Of a DNA stretch of 57,250 nucleotides, positions 1 to 6,646 are shown in pieces. Positions within the stretch are counted from its first letter, which is position 1; each line of letters opens with the position of its first letter. The notes beneath the pieces are model-generated. The model saw only the letters and a list, made by a program, of their open reading frames with translations, searched no databases and was not told the origin of the DNA. The stretch is taken from NCBI GenBank assembly GCA_017417465.1, contig JAFPZD010000265.1:1-57250 (forward strand). The letters are read 5' to 3'. The translations under genes were made by a program, and so were the position numbers. The DNA comes from Prevotella sp. GTDB taxonomy: Bacteria > Bacteroidota > Bacteroidia > Bacteroidales > Bacteroidaceae.

Positions 1-159
1 ATAATATATATATTATATATAGTAATAATAAATTACTACTTCTTCTCTTTCTTTCTCCCTTTTCTTTGCTTATTTTCCATTCATTCCTGTCTCATTCCTG
101 TCTACAAATAATAAACTTATTTTTTCAAATAAGTGCTACTTTTGTGACCCTCAAAAACA

Positions 160-189
160 TTCCTGTCTACAAGTTACTTTCCTACTTTC
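160..189 (+). repeat. Left 30-bp inverted repeat of the island
   Basis: Begins TTCCTGTCTACAAG and ends CCTACTTTC. It is an exact reverse complement of 6397-6426. A partial direct copy precedes it at 94-107. Confidence 0.85.
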
Positions 190-232
190 TGATTAGTGAA
201 AATCCGTTAAAGGTAAGATTCTCCTCTAATTA

Positions 233-264
233 TTTGGTGTTTACAAGAAAAAAGCTTAACTTTG
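233..264 (+). promoter_or_regulatory. Bacteroidetes promoter for mntA-hepT
   Basis: TTTG at 233-236 and TAACTTTG at 257-264 are separated by exactly 20 bases, the consensus for the Bacteroidetes primary sigma factor. Transcription would begin about 10 bases before the ATG at 281, giving a very short leader. The promoter reads into the island from its left end. Confidence 0.8.
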
Positions 265-280
265 CCAACGAATTCAAGAG

Positions 281-589
281 ATGACGAAAAGAATGAACCG
301 CCAAATGATGACACAACTCATCGCTGAGTACTTCAAGACGCAACCCGTCCTGAAGGCATGGCTCTTTGGCTCCTTTGCCCGTGGCGAGGAGCGCGAGGAC
401 AGCGACGTGGACCTCATCGTCGAACTTGACCACTCCCAGCCTTTCGGCCTGAAGTTCTTTGGCATGTGGGGTGAGCTGGAGCGCCTCTTGGGCCGTCCTG
501 TCGATTTGGTCGTCGACCGCTCATTGGCTCCATTTGCCCGCGAAAGTGCTGACGTTGACAAACAACTGATCTATGAGAGAACCGCTTAA
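281..589 (+). CDS. mntA: MntA-type nucleotidyltransferase antitoxin
   Basis: A 102-aa minimal nucleotidyltransferase. The signature GS-x10-DxD is intact (GSFARGEEREDSDVD, about residues 32-46), followed by a strand carrying the usual third acidic residue (VDLVVD, about 72-77). In characterised MntA-HepT systems this protein transfers AMP to the HepT toxin and neutralises it; that role is inferred here from family and partner. The 3' end overlaps hepT by 17 bases, so the two are translationally linked. An in-frame ATG at 293 is an alternative start. The pair sits just inside the left inverted repeat of the island, a usual place for a stabilisation or defence module. Confidence 0.88.
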   Translation: MTKRMNRQMMTQLIAEYFKTQPVLKAWLFGSFARGEEREDSDVDLIVELDHSQPFGLKFFGMWGELERLLGRPVDLVVDRSLAPFARESADVDKQLIYERTA

Positions 590-959
590 AGACAAGAACC
601 GGCTGGAGCACATTCTGGAAGCCATCGAAATCATCATCGAGCGAACGTCGGGAATGAGCTTCGAGGATTTTACGGCTGACAAGGTCGTATATGGTGGCAT
701 CGTGTACTACACAATGATTATTGGCGAAGCCGCCTATAAGCTGAGTCGTGAATTCGTCGCAAGCCATCCGGAAGTTGCCTGGCAAGACATTGCTGACATG
801 CGCCATCATCTCGTACACGGTTATTACCAAGTTGATAGCCGTATCGTATGGGATGTCGTTCAGCACGACATGGCACCCCTATGTAGCCAGATAAAGAAGC
901 TGCTTACCGATACAGACTGGCAGCAGTGGGAAATGAAAGAAGCAAGTGTTGAATCATAA
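573..959 (+). CDS. hepT: HepT-like RNase toxin (DUF86)
   Basis: A 128-aa mostly helical protein of the DUF86/HepT family. It carries the catalytic R-x4-H-x-Y motif as RHHLVHGY (about residues 81-88), with a neighbouring acidic helix (VAWQDIADM) typical of the family. HEPN-fold HepT proteins are metal-independent RNases silenced by AMPylation of the motif tyrosine by MntA. It starts with ATG inside the 3' end of mntA. A terminator-like hairpin follows at 1063-1100, making this a compact two-gene unit. Confidence 0.88.
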   Translation: MREPLKDKNRLEHILEAIEIIIERTSGMSFEDFTADKVVYGGIVYYTMIIGEAAYKLSREFVASHPEVAWQDIADMRHHLVHGYYQVDSRIVWDVVQHDMAPLCSQIKKLLTDTDWQQWEMKEASVES

Positions 960-1062
960 AAACTTAGGTTGGGTGTTTGCCGATACCTGGATAACGTAAG
1001 CGAAGTAATTGCTCACGTTTTCTATTGCTCTATTTGACGAATGAATTCTGCATATAAGTAAT

Positions 1063-1100
1063 CTGCCAACCTGTCAGTCGTGTTGGCAGTTTGTTGTTTT
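1063..1100 (+). terminator. Hairpin terminator after hepT
   Basis: CTGCCAAC at 1063-1070 pairs with GTTGGCAG at 1082-1089 and is followed by the T-rich run TTTGTTGTTTT. It lies 100 bases after hepT and just before the next gene. Confidence 0.7.
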
Positions 1101-1146
1101 GGCGCGATGTTTGCTGTTTCTGTTTTAGGATTATAATTCGTTTTCC

Positions 1147-2352
1147 ATGCGGACATCACCCCATATAGGCCACTCGCATTTGGAGCAGATGAAGTTGATT
1201 TATGAGTTCATCTGCCGTTTTGACGTCTATAACCTTCTTTATGCCATCAATGGCAAGCAGCTTGATGAGGATGAGATTATTAGCCTGACGCTTGGCATTA
1301 AGGATTACAATGCTAAGCTGAGCAGGCAGAAGCACTATTTGTTCAGGTTCTGCAAGTCGTTTGCCAAGGAGTTCGCGCACGAAGACAACAACTTGGTGGA
1401 TTCGTCGGTGAAGGTTACTTGGCGTATGCGCAGTGGGGTGGCATGCGTCAAGAAAGTGTTCAAGCGTTTTTGCAAAGTGTCGCGAAAGCAGTTGCCAGCG
1501 GGCACGCCCGATCCGCAAGCCATAGACCGCTCGCTTATTTGCTCACGGAACTATCAGTGTGAGCTTTACGGGCTGTCGTCCTATCCTGAGTGCGTGAAGG
1601 AATTGTTCTGTGAGATGCTGGAGTTTTACACGAACTTGAACGAATGCCTTGAAGAGGGTCTTCGAGCCTTGAAGGAAGAGCAACAGACGAAGGGCGATGC
1701 GCATAAGTGCTACGAAATCCTGAAGAAGTCATGTGAAAAGAGTAGGGAGGCTCAGTCGCACTTCATCGACGCTATCCAGAGCGACCCTGAGCTGCTGAAA
1801 ATGGTGATGGCCAACAAGACGCTGTCGGGCGATGACGAGAACCCCGTTCTCAAGGACTATAAGCGTAACACTATGAGCAAGGAGCAGTTTGCTCAGCGCT
1901 ATTATCACAATTGCTCGCCTAAGGATGTGGGCAAGATTACCATTTATGATGCCTATTCTGAAGTCTCTGCCGACCCTTCGCTGGGTTTTGCGAAGGTGGT
2001 TTTTGGCAACGACGAGCCGCGCATCCAGCAGATTAATTATGTGATTGAGCACTTTGACGAGCTGCTGCCCGAGAAGTGCAAGCGTGGCAAGATTCCTGCT
2101 GCGAATCTGCTGTTCTTCTACGAGTGGTGCCGTCCGCTTGTAGGTTTCGAGTCGTTCCTGAATTACTTCAACCGGCACTATGTGGAGCATGGTGGTAAAT
2201 GGGGTACGATAGGCAAGTCGGCTCTTTCAGGTGCCCAGACCAAAGACACGGTTTGCAAGGACGGTTCGTTTAAGAAGGAGCGTACCAGGATGCTCGACAA
2301 ACTAGCGTTGCTACTAAGCCAAAAGTTCCCTGAAGCAGGGACAGCTTCATAG
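1147..2352 (+). CDS. Unrecognised 401-aa island protein
   Basis: I do not recognise a family. The protein is soluble in appearance, with no signal peptide or membrane segment, is rich in Cys and Lys, and looks helical in its first half. The second half contains a block around FFYEWCRPLVGFESFLNYFN (about residues 323-342). It starts with an ATG preceded by no clear Shine-Dalgarno site. A perfect hairpin plus T-run overlaps its stop codon. Directly downstream is the iteron-like repeat cluster, so a DNA-binding or replication role is conceivable, but nothing in the sequence proves it. Its place between the toxin-antitoxin pair and the VirE-N/DUF3987 genes suggests it belongs to the island. Confidence 0.75.
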   Translation: MRTSPHIGHSHLEQMKLIYEFICRFDVYNLLYAINGKQLDEDEIISLTLGIKDYNAKLSRQKHYLFRFCKSFAKEFAHEDNNLVDSSVKVTWRMRSGVACVKKVFKRFCKVSRKQLPAGTPDPQAIDRSLICSRNYQCELYGLSSYPECVKELFCEMLEFYTNLNECLEEGLRALKEEQQTKGDAHKCYEILKKSCEKSREAQSHFIDAIQSDPELLKMVMANKTLSGDDENPVLKDYKRNTMSKEQFAQRYYHNCSPKDVGKITIYDAYSEVSADPSLGFAKVVFGNDEPRIQQINYVIEHFDELLPEKCKRGKIPAANLLFFYEWCRPLVGFESFLNYFNRHYVEHGGKWGTIGKSALSGAQTKDTVCKDGSFKKERTRMLDKLALLLSQKFPEAGTAS

Positions 2353-2381
2353 ACACCAGTCGATTTGGTGTCTTTTTTTTT
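2351..2381 (+). terminator. Terminator overlapping the stop codon of the 401-aa gene
   Basis: AGACACCA at 2351-2358 pairs perfectly with TGGTGTCT at 2366-2373 and is followed by a run of T residues. The TAG stop (2350-2352) lies at the foot of the stem. Confidence 0.88.
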
Positions 2382-2394
2382 GCCCTTTTGGCAT

Positions 2395-2572
2395 TTACGT
2401 GTACTTGTCGCTGCAGCCCATGGTGTGGGTAATGCGTACACGTAAGCGTGTTCGTAGGGCGTTCGTGAACGTGACAGGGCGTTCGTGTATGGTTGAAAAC
2501 ACACGAAACGGGCGTTCGTGACCACGTTGCCCTATTACGTGTACGGAGCACGTTTCCGGGCGTACACGAAAC
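2395..2572. repeat. Iteron-like repeat cluster
   Basis: TTACGTGTAC occurs at 2395-2404 and 2535-2544 and as its exact reverse complement at 2436-2445; GTACACG recurs at 2562-2568. GGGCGTTCGTG occurs three times, at 2457-2467, 2477-2487 and 2510-2520. ACACGAAAC occurs at 2501-2509 and 2564-2572. All this lies in the 440-bp gene-free gap of the island. Such spaced repeats are typical of replication origins or operator arrays. Confidence 0.75.
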
Positions 2573-2640
2573 TGTGTGATTTGTCGGTTTATTAGTGTAT
2601 AAGTGCCTTTCTTTTAGCTGTTTAAGAGTCCACCTATTCC

Positions 2641-2672
2641 TTTGGGACTTTGCGAAAACGTTCGTACCTTTG
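2641..2672 (+). promoter_or_regulatory. Bacteroidetes promoter for the replication-like genes
   Basis: TTTG at 2641-2644, 20-base spacer, TACCTTTG at 2665-2672. It gives a leader of about 115 bases before the ATG at 2794 and lies immediately after the iteron-like cluster. Confidence 0.8.
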
Positions 2673-2793
2673 CAGTGCAGTTCCGAAATGTCGGGCTGTG
2701 GTGCTGAATTGTCAATGCGCGCAAATCTGGCTTTTGAGCATCGAGACGCGTCTCATCTTTTATTATTTTATTAACATCAAAAAAAACAAAAAG

Positions 2794-3075
2794 ATGATGA
2801 CTAGCATTCTTCGTGTAGTGTCACAAACTGGTGTGACCTACGTTCCCTCGCAGAAGGCAGAGGGTGGCCAACTGGCCAAGTGTGTGGTCCGACTCAAGGA
2901 GTTGGGCGGTAAGTACGAGAACGAGTTCATTGCGACTCTTCTTGGTAATCTCGCGGGTTGCGTGTTTCACGCTGACGATCTGGTGATAGCCACGCTGCGT
3001 TTCCAGGTTCGTGACGTGAACGGACAGCAGTATCAGGACATCGTTGCCCAGAACCTTATTAAATTAAATATGTAG
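2794..3075 (+). CDS. Small island protein, possible OB-fold ssDNA-binding type
   Basis: A 93-aa protein starting at tandem ATGs (2794, 2797) after an A-rich leader. The frame is open further upstream, but that part lies over the promoter and is unlikely to be translated. The pattern of alternating strands with the segments GKYENEFIATLLGNLAG and LRFQVRDVNGQQYQDIV resembles short OB-fold single-strand-binding proteins of mobile elements; this is a resemblance seen by eye, not a proven homology. It is the first gene of a four-gene run ending with the DUF3987-type protein. Confidence 0.65.
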   Translation: MMTSILRVVSQTGVTYVPSQKAEGGQLAKCVVRLKELGGKYENEFIATLLGNLAGCVFHADDLVIATLRFQVRDVNGQQYQDIVAQNLIKLNM

Positions 3076-3076
3076 T

Positions 3077-3580
3077 ATGGAACAGACGACGATGAACAAC
3101 AAGCCCAAGCCCCGCCGTGTGCGGGGTACGGGCACCTACGTGGGCGATGAGTTTACGTTTACGCCTTACGAGCAGGGTGAGCCTGCACAGCGCAATGTGA
3201 AGGCTTGCCGCGGTGGCAAGACTTACGAGACGAGCAGTGCCAAGTCTCCCTTGCGTGTGGCCTACCTGACGTGTCCGGCCGATGCTGCCGACCCTTGGAG
3301 CGAGTTCACTGGGCAGTTGCAGCGCCTTGGCATCAAGCCTCAGAAGGAGCATGCGTTGCCTGCCAGGCAGCGTCTGGTGTCGGAGGGTGGCATGGAGGTC
3401 TACCTGAACCAGAAGGAGGGTGTGCTGACTTACCAGGGCACCATCGACCTTGGCCACTCGTACAACTGGCAGTCGGAGGTGATGCGCCAGCTGCAGGTGA
3501 TCGTCAGGACACTGCCCGGTGACGAGAAGTTCAAGAAATTTATTAACAAAATCAAAAAGGAGATCCAACAACATGTTTAG
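3077..3580 (+). CDS. Unrecognised 167-aa island protein
   Basis: The family is not recognised. The ATG lies one base after the stop of the preceding gene, so the two are co-transcribed and probably translationally coupled. The N-terminus is basic (KPKPRRVRG) and the C-terminus is a Lys-rich helix (about residues 150-167) that could bind nucleic acid. The 3' end overlaps the start of the VirE-N gene by 8 bases. A role in DNA replication or processing is guessed from the context only. Confidence 0.7.
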   Translation: MEQTTMNNKPKPRRVRGTGTYVGDEFTFTPYEQGEPAQRNVKACRGGKTYETSSAKSPLRVAYLTCPADAADPWSEFTGQLQRLGIKPQKEHALPARQRLVSEGGMEVYLNQKEGVLTYQGTIDLGHSYNWQSEVMRQLQVIVRTLPGDEKFKKFINKIKKEIQQHV

Positions 3581-4304
3581 AATCACTTATCAAGTACGCA
3601 CCTATCTGCCGATGGCGCAGATGGGCCTGGAAGAGTGGCAGCAGTGCCTGCGCAAGGCAGGACCCATCGTGAAGCGCATCAGGGAGGTGCTCAAGGCCAT
3701 TGCCACGGGCAAGACGCAGGGCTGGGAACTGGCGCAGGACTTCCAGCAGTGGCTGGCCGACGAAGAGCTGAAGCTGGAGCGCGATGGCAAGCCCGGGAAA
3801 GCAGTTGCCCTGCGTGACCCTAAGAACATTGCCGAGGCGCTGAAAGGCTTTGCCGCGGGGCTTAAGACGACGCTGCCGGGCGCTTGCTTCCAGGCCTCGG
3901 ACTTCGCCGTGAGCATGGGCACTAAGAAGTACAACAAGGGTCGTCGTGACCGCTGGCGTGAGATGCGCTATGCCTACCTGAACGGTCTGGTGGTCATCGA
4001 TGCCGACCACGTGGGCGATGCCCGCGAGCTGTTCGGGCGCCTCAAGTCGCAGTTCGACCTGAAGGCTGAGGGCATCCTGCTGGTGTATGTCTCGGCGAGT
4101 GGCGATGGCCTGAAGCTTGTGTTCCGTGCTCGCAAGGAGTGGGGCAACCTGATCTGCCAGCAGTACGAGATGGCCTCGCGGCTTGGCATCCTGGACTACG
4201 TGGACGATTCGTGCAAGGACAGTTCACGGCTGAGCTTCCTGACGGGGGCTGACGATGTGCTCTACTGCGATGCCGAAACTTTATTTGAAAGTAGTAAGAA
4301 GTAG
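3573..4304 (+). CDS. VirE-N / BT4734-like domain protein
   Basis: A 243-aa protein. I place the start at ATG 3573, preceded by AAAAAGGAGA, rather than at an upstream in-frame ATG lying inside the previous gene. The middle and C-terminal parts match the VirE N-terminal / BT4734-like family: a DADHVGDARELFGRLK segment, a strand with VSASGDGLKLVF and the closing DSSRLSFLTGADDVLY (about residues 145-235). In Bacteroidetes this domain is found with DUF3987 either fused or as a neighbour and is thought to act in primase/helicase-like replication of mobile DNA. The stop codon lies inside a 10-bp tandem repeat (4291-4330) that also encodes the last residues. Confidence 0.78.
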   Translation: MFRITYQVRTYLPMAQMGLEEWQQCLRKAGPIVKRIREVLKAIATGKTQGWELAQDFQQWLADEELKLERDGKPGKAVALRDPKNIAEALKGFAAGLKTTLPGACFQASDFAVSMGTKKYNKGRRDRWREMRYAYLNGLVVIDADHVGDARELFGRLKSQFDLKAEGILLVYVSASGDGLKLVFRARKEWGNLICQQYEMASRLGILDYVDDSCKDSSRLSFLTGADDVLYCDAETLFESSKK

Positions 4305-4330
4305 TAAGAAGTAGTAAGAAGTAGTTAGAA
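4291..4330 (+). repeat. 10-bp tandem repeat across a stop codon
   Basis: TAGTAAGAAG is repeated three times, then once as TAGTTAGAAG. The first copy supplies the last codons and the stop of the VirE-N gene. Confidence 0.85.
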
Positions 4331-4376
4331 GTCGATAGATTTGATGCTACGACACATTTAAAGGAGTATTTAAATA

Positions 4377-6338
4377 ATGCAAACAGAAATTATTAGGACA
4401 GAGTACGACCTCCAGTATGGAGAGCGTTATCGACAGGCACCAAAGGGCGATTCGTCGCCCTTGGTGCAGAAATGGATTGACTTTGAAGCCCAGCGCAAGG
4501 CGTCACGCCGCATGTCCAACACAGCGACGCCTGTGGCTGACAGTGCCAAGACAACGACGCCTGTGGCTGAAGGTGCCAAGGCAACGACGCCTGACGTGAG
4601 CGATGGGAATGCCGTGGTAGCGGCACCGACGAGCAGCACCGTGACGTTTACTGAGCGCGACGAAGCCCTTATCAAGGCGTTCAACGCGCACTATGGCCCG
4701 TCGCTGCCTTCGGGCAAGCGCCATCCGCGGTTTACCGAGGAGACGTCGCACTGGCTGTGCTGGGTGACCGACAACGACCCTGAGAAGGCTATTGCCATGG
4801 CCCAGCGCCTTGACTGGGTGAAGGACTGGAAACCGAATGCGGGCGAGGTGGAGGACCTGATTGCCACGGCTTCGAAGAAGAAGCTGCTGGCGCGCTGTCC
4901 CAAGGCCCTCAGGGAACTGCTTGAGAAGGTCGACGCCGACAGCGACATGGCGAGCGTTCAGTCGGCAAACCCCGACGAAGACCTGCCCATGAAGGAGTGG
5001 ATCGACAGCATCGAGGGCTTCTTCGACACCTATCCCTGCCTGCGTGAGGTCTGCGAGCCTCACCCCCGGCGCCTGTGGCCGTTCCTGTTCTTCGCGTCGG
5101 CAGCCCTGTTCGGGACGCTGATGACGCTGTGCCACTGGTTCTTCTACGATCGCCCTGAGAAGCGTCGCCGACTGAACTACAACGTGATGGGCATTGGCGA
5201 CCCTGCCAGTGGCAAGGGGGCTCTGGAACGCATTGCTGACCTGCTGACCGAACCCATTGCCCAAGCCGACCAGTTGGCCACTGACGCCCTGAACGCCTGG
5301 AAAGACGAGCAGCAGACGAAGAGCTCGAACAAGGACAAGACGTCGAAGCCTAAGGGCGTGGTTCGCCTGCACGGTGCGCGTACGTCGAACAACGTGTTTA
5401 TCAACGACACGATGAATGCGTGGGCAGAGGTCGACGGCGAGCGCATACAGATGCACATGCTGACGGTTGACACTGAGGCGATCAACTCCATCAAGCTGCA
5501 GAAGGGCGGCTCGTGGATTGACAAGCAGGTGATGGAAATCAAGGCGTGGGCTAACGAGAAGGACTCGCAGCAGTATGGCAATGTTGACTCCGTGACAGGC
5601 TTCTTCCAGGTGTTCTGGAATCAAGTCAGGACCTGCACGCCACCGGCCTTGAAGGTGCTCTGCAACGAGCGGAACTTTGGCACGGGCTATCCCACGCGCC
5701 TGTCGGTGATTCCCGTGCTGGGCACTGGCTTCAAGATGATAGAACTGCGAAGCCAGAGTCCGAAAGCCCTTGAGGCTGACGAGACCCTGCGGCAGTGGGC
5801 CTACAGGATGGACAAGCGTCGTGGTGAGCTGCCCCTGTGGCCGCTTGTGGAGTACTGCTGGCACTGGACGAACGACCACATGGAGATTGCCGCGTTCAAC
5901 AACGACCGTGCCGACGAGCTACTGCTAAAACGCATCTCGCAGACCAGTCTGTGCATTGCCGCGCCTTGGGTCGACATGCGCCACTGGGAGGAGCGCGAGG
6001 CAAAGGGGTCGTATGAGGTCGACGACGTCGACAAGGCGCTGATGGGCCTGGTCATCGACATCCAGTATCGCACGCAGCAGCACTACTTCGGTGAGCTTGC
6101 CCGCAACTACTTTGACGAGCAGATGAAGGATGCCACCCTGTTCCGCAGGCGCACCACCCGTTTTGAGCAGTGCTACCTGAAGCTGCCTGAGGTGTTCACC
6201 ACCGAGCAGTTCACGAAGGTGTTTGGCTACTCCAATCCGCATTCGGCAGCCAAGACCATCGACAGGTTCATCAAGGACAAGTGCATTGAGCGCACCCAGC
6301 GCGGCGAATACCGCAAGCGGGTGCAGAGCATCAGTTGA
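4377..6338 (+). CDS. DUF3987-type P-loop protein (primase/helicase-like)
   Basis: A 653-aa protein starting with ATG after the sequence AAAGGAGT. Residues 1-100 are a disordered linker with a repeated ATPVAxxAK-type motif. A P-loop GDPASGKG lies near residue 275, preceded by the hydrophobic segment FLFFASAALFGTLMTL that is usual in DUF3987 proteins. The C-terminus looks like a winged helix (about residues 600-650, with KVFGYSNPHSAAKTIDRFIK). Proteins of this kind occur with VirE-N partners in Bacteroidetes mobile elements and prophages. The P-loop has Gly where many NTPases have Ser/Thr, so ATP hydrolysis is not certain. A strong terminator follows at 6352-6389. Confidence 0.75.
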   Translation: MQTEIIRTEYDLQYGERYRQAPKGDSSPLVQKWIDFEAQRKASRRMSNTATPVADSAKTTTPVAEGAKATTPDVSDGNAVVAAPTSSTVTFTERDEALIKAFNAHYGPSLPSGKRHPRFTEETSHWLCWVTDNDPEKAIAMAQRLDWVKDWKPNAGEVEDLIATASKKKLLARCPKALRELLEKVDADSDMASVQSANPDEDLPMKEWIDSIEGFFDTYPCLREVCEPHPRRLWPFLFFASAALFGTLMTLCHWFFYDRPEKRRRLNYNVMGIGDPASGKGALERIADLLTEPIAQADQLATDALNAWKDEQQTKSSNKDKTSKPKGVVRLHGARTSNNVFINDTMNAWAEVDGERIQMHMLTVDTEAINSIKLQKGGSWIDKQVMEIKAWANEKDSQQYGNVDSVTGFFQVFWNQVRTCTPPALKVLCNERNFGTGYPTRLSVIPVLGTGFKMIELRSQSPKALEADETLRQWAYRMDKRRGELPLWPLVEYCWHWTNDHMEIAAFNNDRADELLLKRISQTSLCIAAPWVDMRHWEEREAKGSYEVDDVDKALMGLVIDIQYRTQQHYFGELARNYFDEQMKDATLFRRRTTRFEQCYLKLPEVFTTEQFTKVFGYSNPHSAAKTIDRFIKDKCIERTQRGEYRKRVQSIS

Positions 6339-6351
6339 AGTGCATAGAGGT

Positions 6352-6389
6352 GGAGGGGGAGCTGTTTTTACCCCCTCCTCTACTTTTTT
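6352..6389 (+). terminator. Terminator after the DUF3987-type gene
   Basis: GGAGGGGG at 6352-6359 pairs with CCCCCTCC at 6371-6378, followed by TCTACTTTTTT. It lies immediately before the right inverted repeat of the island. Confidence 0.85.
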
Positions 6390-6396
6390 GAAGTAG

Positions 6397-6426
6397 GAAA
6401 GTAGGAAAGTAACTTGTAGACAGGAA
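6397..6426 (-). repeat. Right 30-bp inverted repeat of the island
   Basis: Exact reverse complement of 160-189. It directly follows the terminator of the last island gene. Confidence 0.85.
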
Positions 6427-6436
6427 GGGATTTTGG

Positions 6437-6474
6437 AGTTAGGAGTTAGGAGTTAGAAGTTGGGAGTTAGGAGT
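6437..6474 (+). repeat. Heptamer repeat (AGTTAGG)
   Basis: About five tandem copies of AGTTAGG with one or two changes, in the spacer between the island and ileS. It belongs to the short-period repeat class seen across the window. The rest of the 6339-6646 spacer holds only the island terminator, the right inverted repeat and the ileS promoter. Confidence 0.75.
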
Positions 6475-6569
6475 GACATATAACCCAAAGGCGGACGATA
6501 TAAAAGATGAATGGCAGGATGGCCCCAATGTGAGTAGCTTTCGTGTAGCTTTCAAAAAAGGTTAACAGA

Positions 6570-6601
6570 TTTGGTGGTTTCGGAAATTCTTCGTACCTTT
6601 G
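6570..6601 (+). promoter_or_regulatory. ileS promoter
   Basis: TTTG at 6570-6573, 20-base spacer, TACCTTTG at 6594-6601; leader about 40 bases. No T-box or other leader structure is seen. Confidence 0.85.
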
Positions 6602-6646
6602 CACCCCGATTGAAAATAGAACCGTAAAACAACGATAAAGAAACGT

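Larger units (their letters stand above)
1..280. other. AT-rich gene-free left flank with repeats
   Basis: This stretch holds no convincing gene. Bases 7-25 are identical to 28440-28458, one arm of an AT-rich hairpin elsewhere in the window. The sequence ATTCCTGTCTACAA occurs at 94-107 and again at 159-172, where it leads into the 30-bp inverted repeat of the island. A consensus promoter for the toxin-antitoxin pair lies at its right end. Confidence 0.6.
160..6426. mobile_element. Candidate mobile island bounded by a 30-bp perfect inverted repeat
   Basis: The 30 bases at 160-189 are the exact reverse complement of 6397-6426. Between them lie a MntA/HepT pair, an unknown 401-aa protein, an iteron-like cluster, a small possible ssDNA-binding protein, an unknown 167-aa protein, a VirE-N type protein and a DUF3987-type P-loop protein. 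All are on the + strand and none is a housekeeping gene. The core gene ileS follows 220 bp beyond the right repeat. VirE-N/DUF3987 pairs are common in Bacteroidetes accessory DNA. I see no integrase, transposase or relaxase and no clear target-site duplication, so mobility is inferred from the boundaries and the gene content only. It may be a decayed or trans-mobilised element. Confidence 0.5.

Noticed and set aside
66-284. 72-aa open frame at the left edge
   Set aside because: It crosses the direct repeats, the inverted repeat and the mntA promoter in AT-rich DNA; the product (Phe/Ser/Leu-rich) looks random.
148-6440. Target-site duplication at the ends of the inverted-repeat island
   Set aside because: The bases outside 160 and 6426 show no matching short direct repeat by eye, so I do not claim transposition.
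6602-6646. T-box or other riboswitch before ileS, valS or leuA
   Set aside because: The leaders are short (about 15-60 bases) and contain no T-box core, specifier hairpin or leader peptide.
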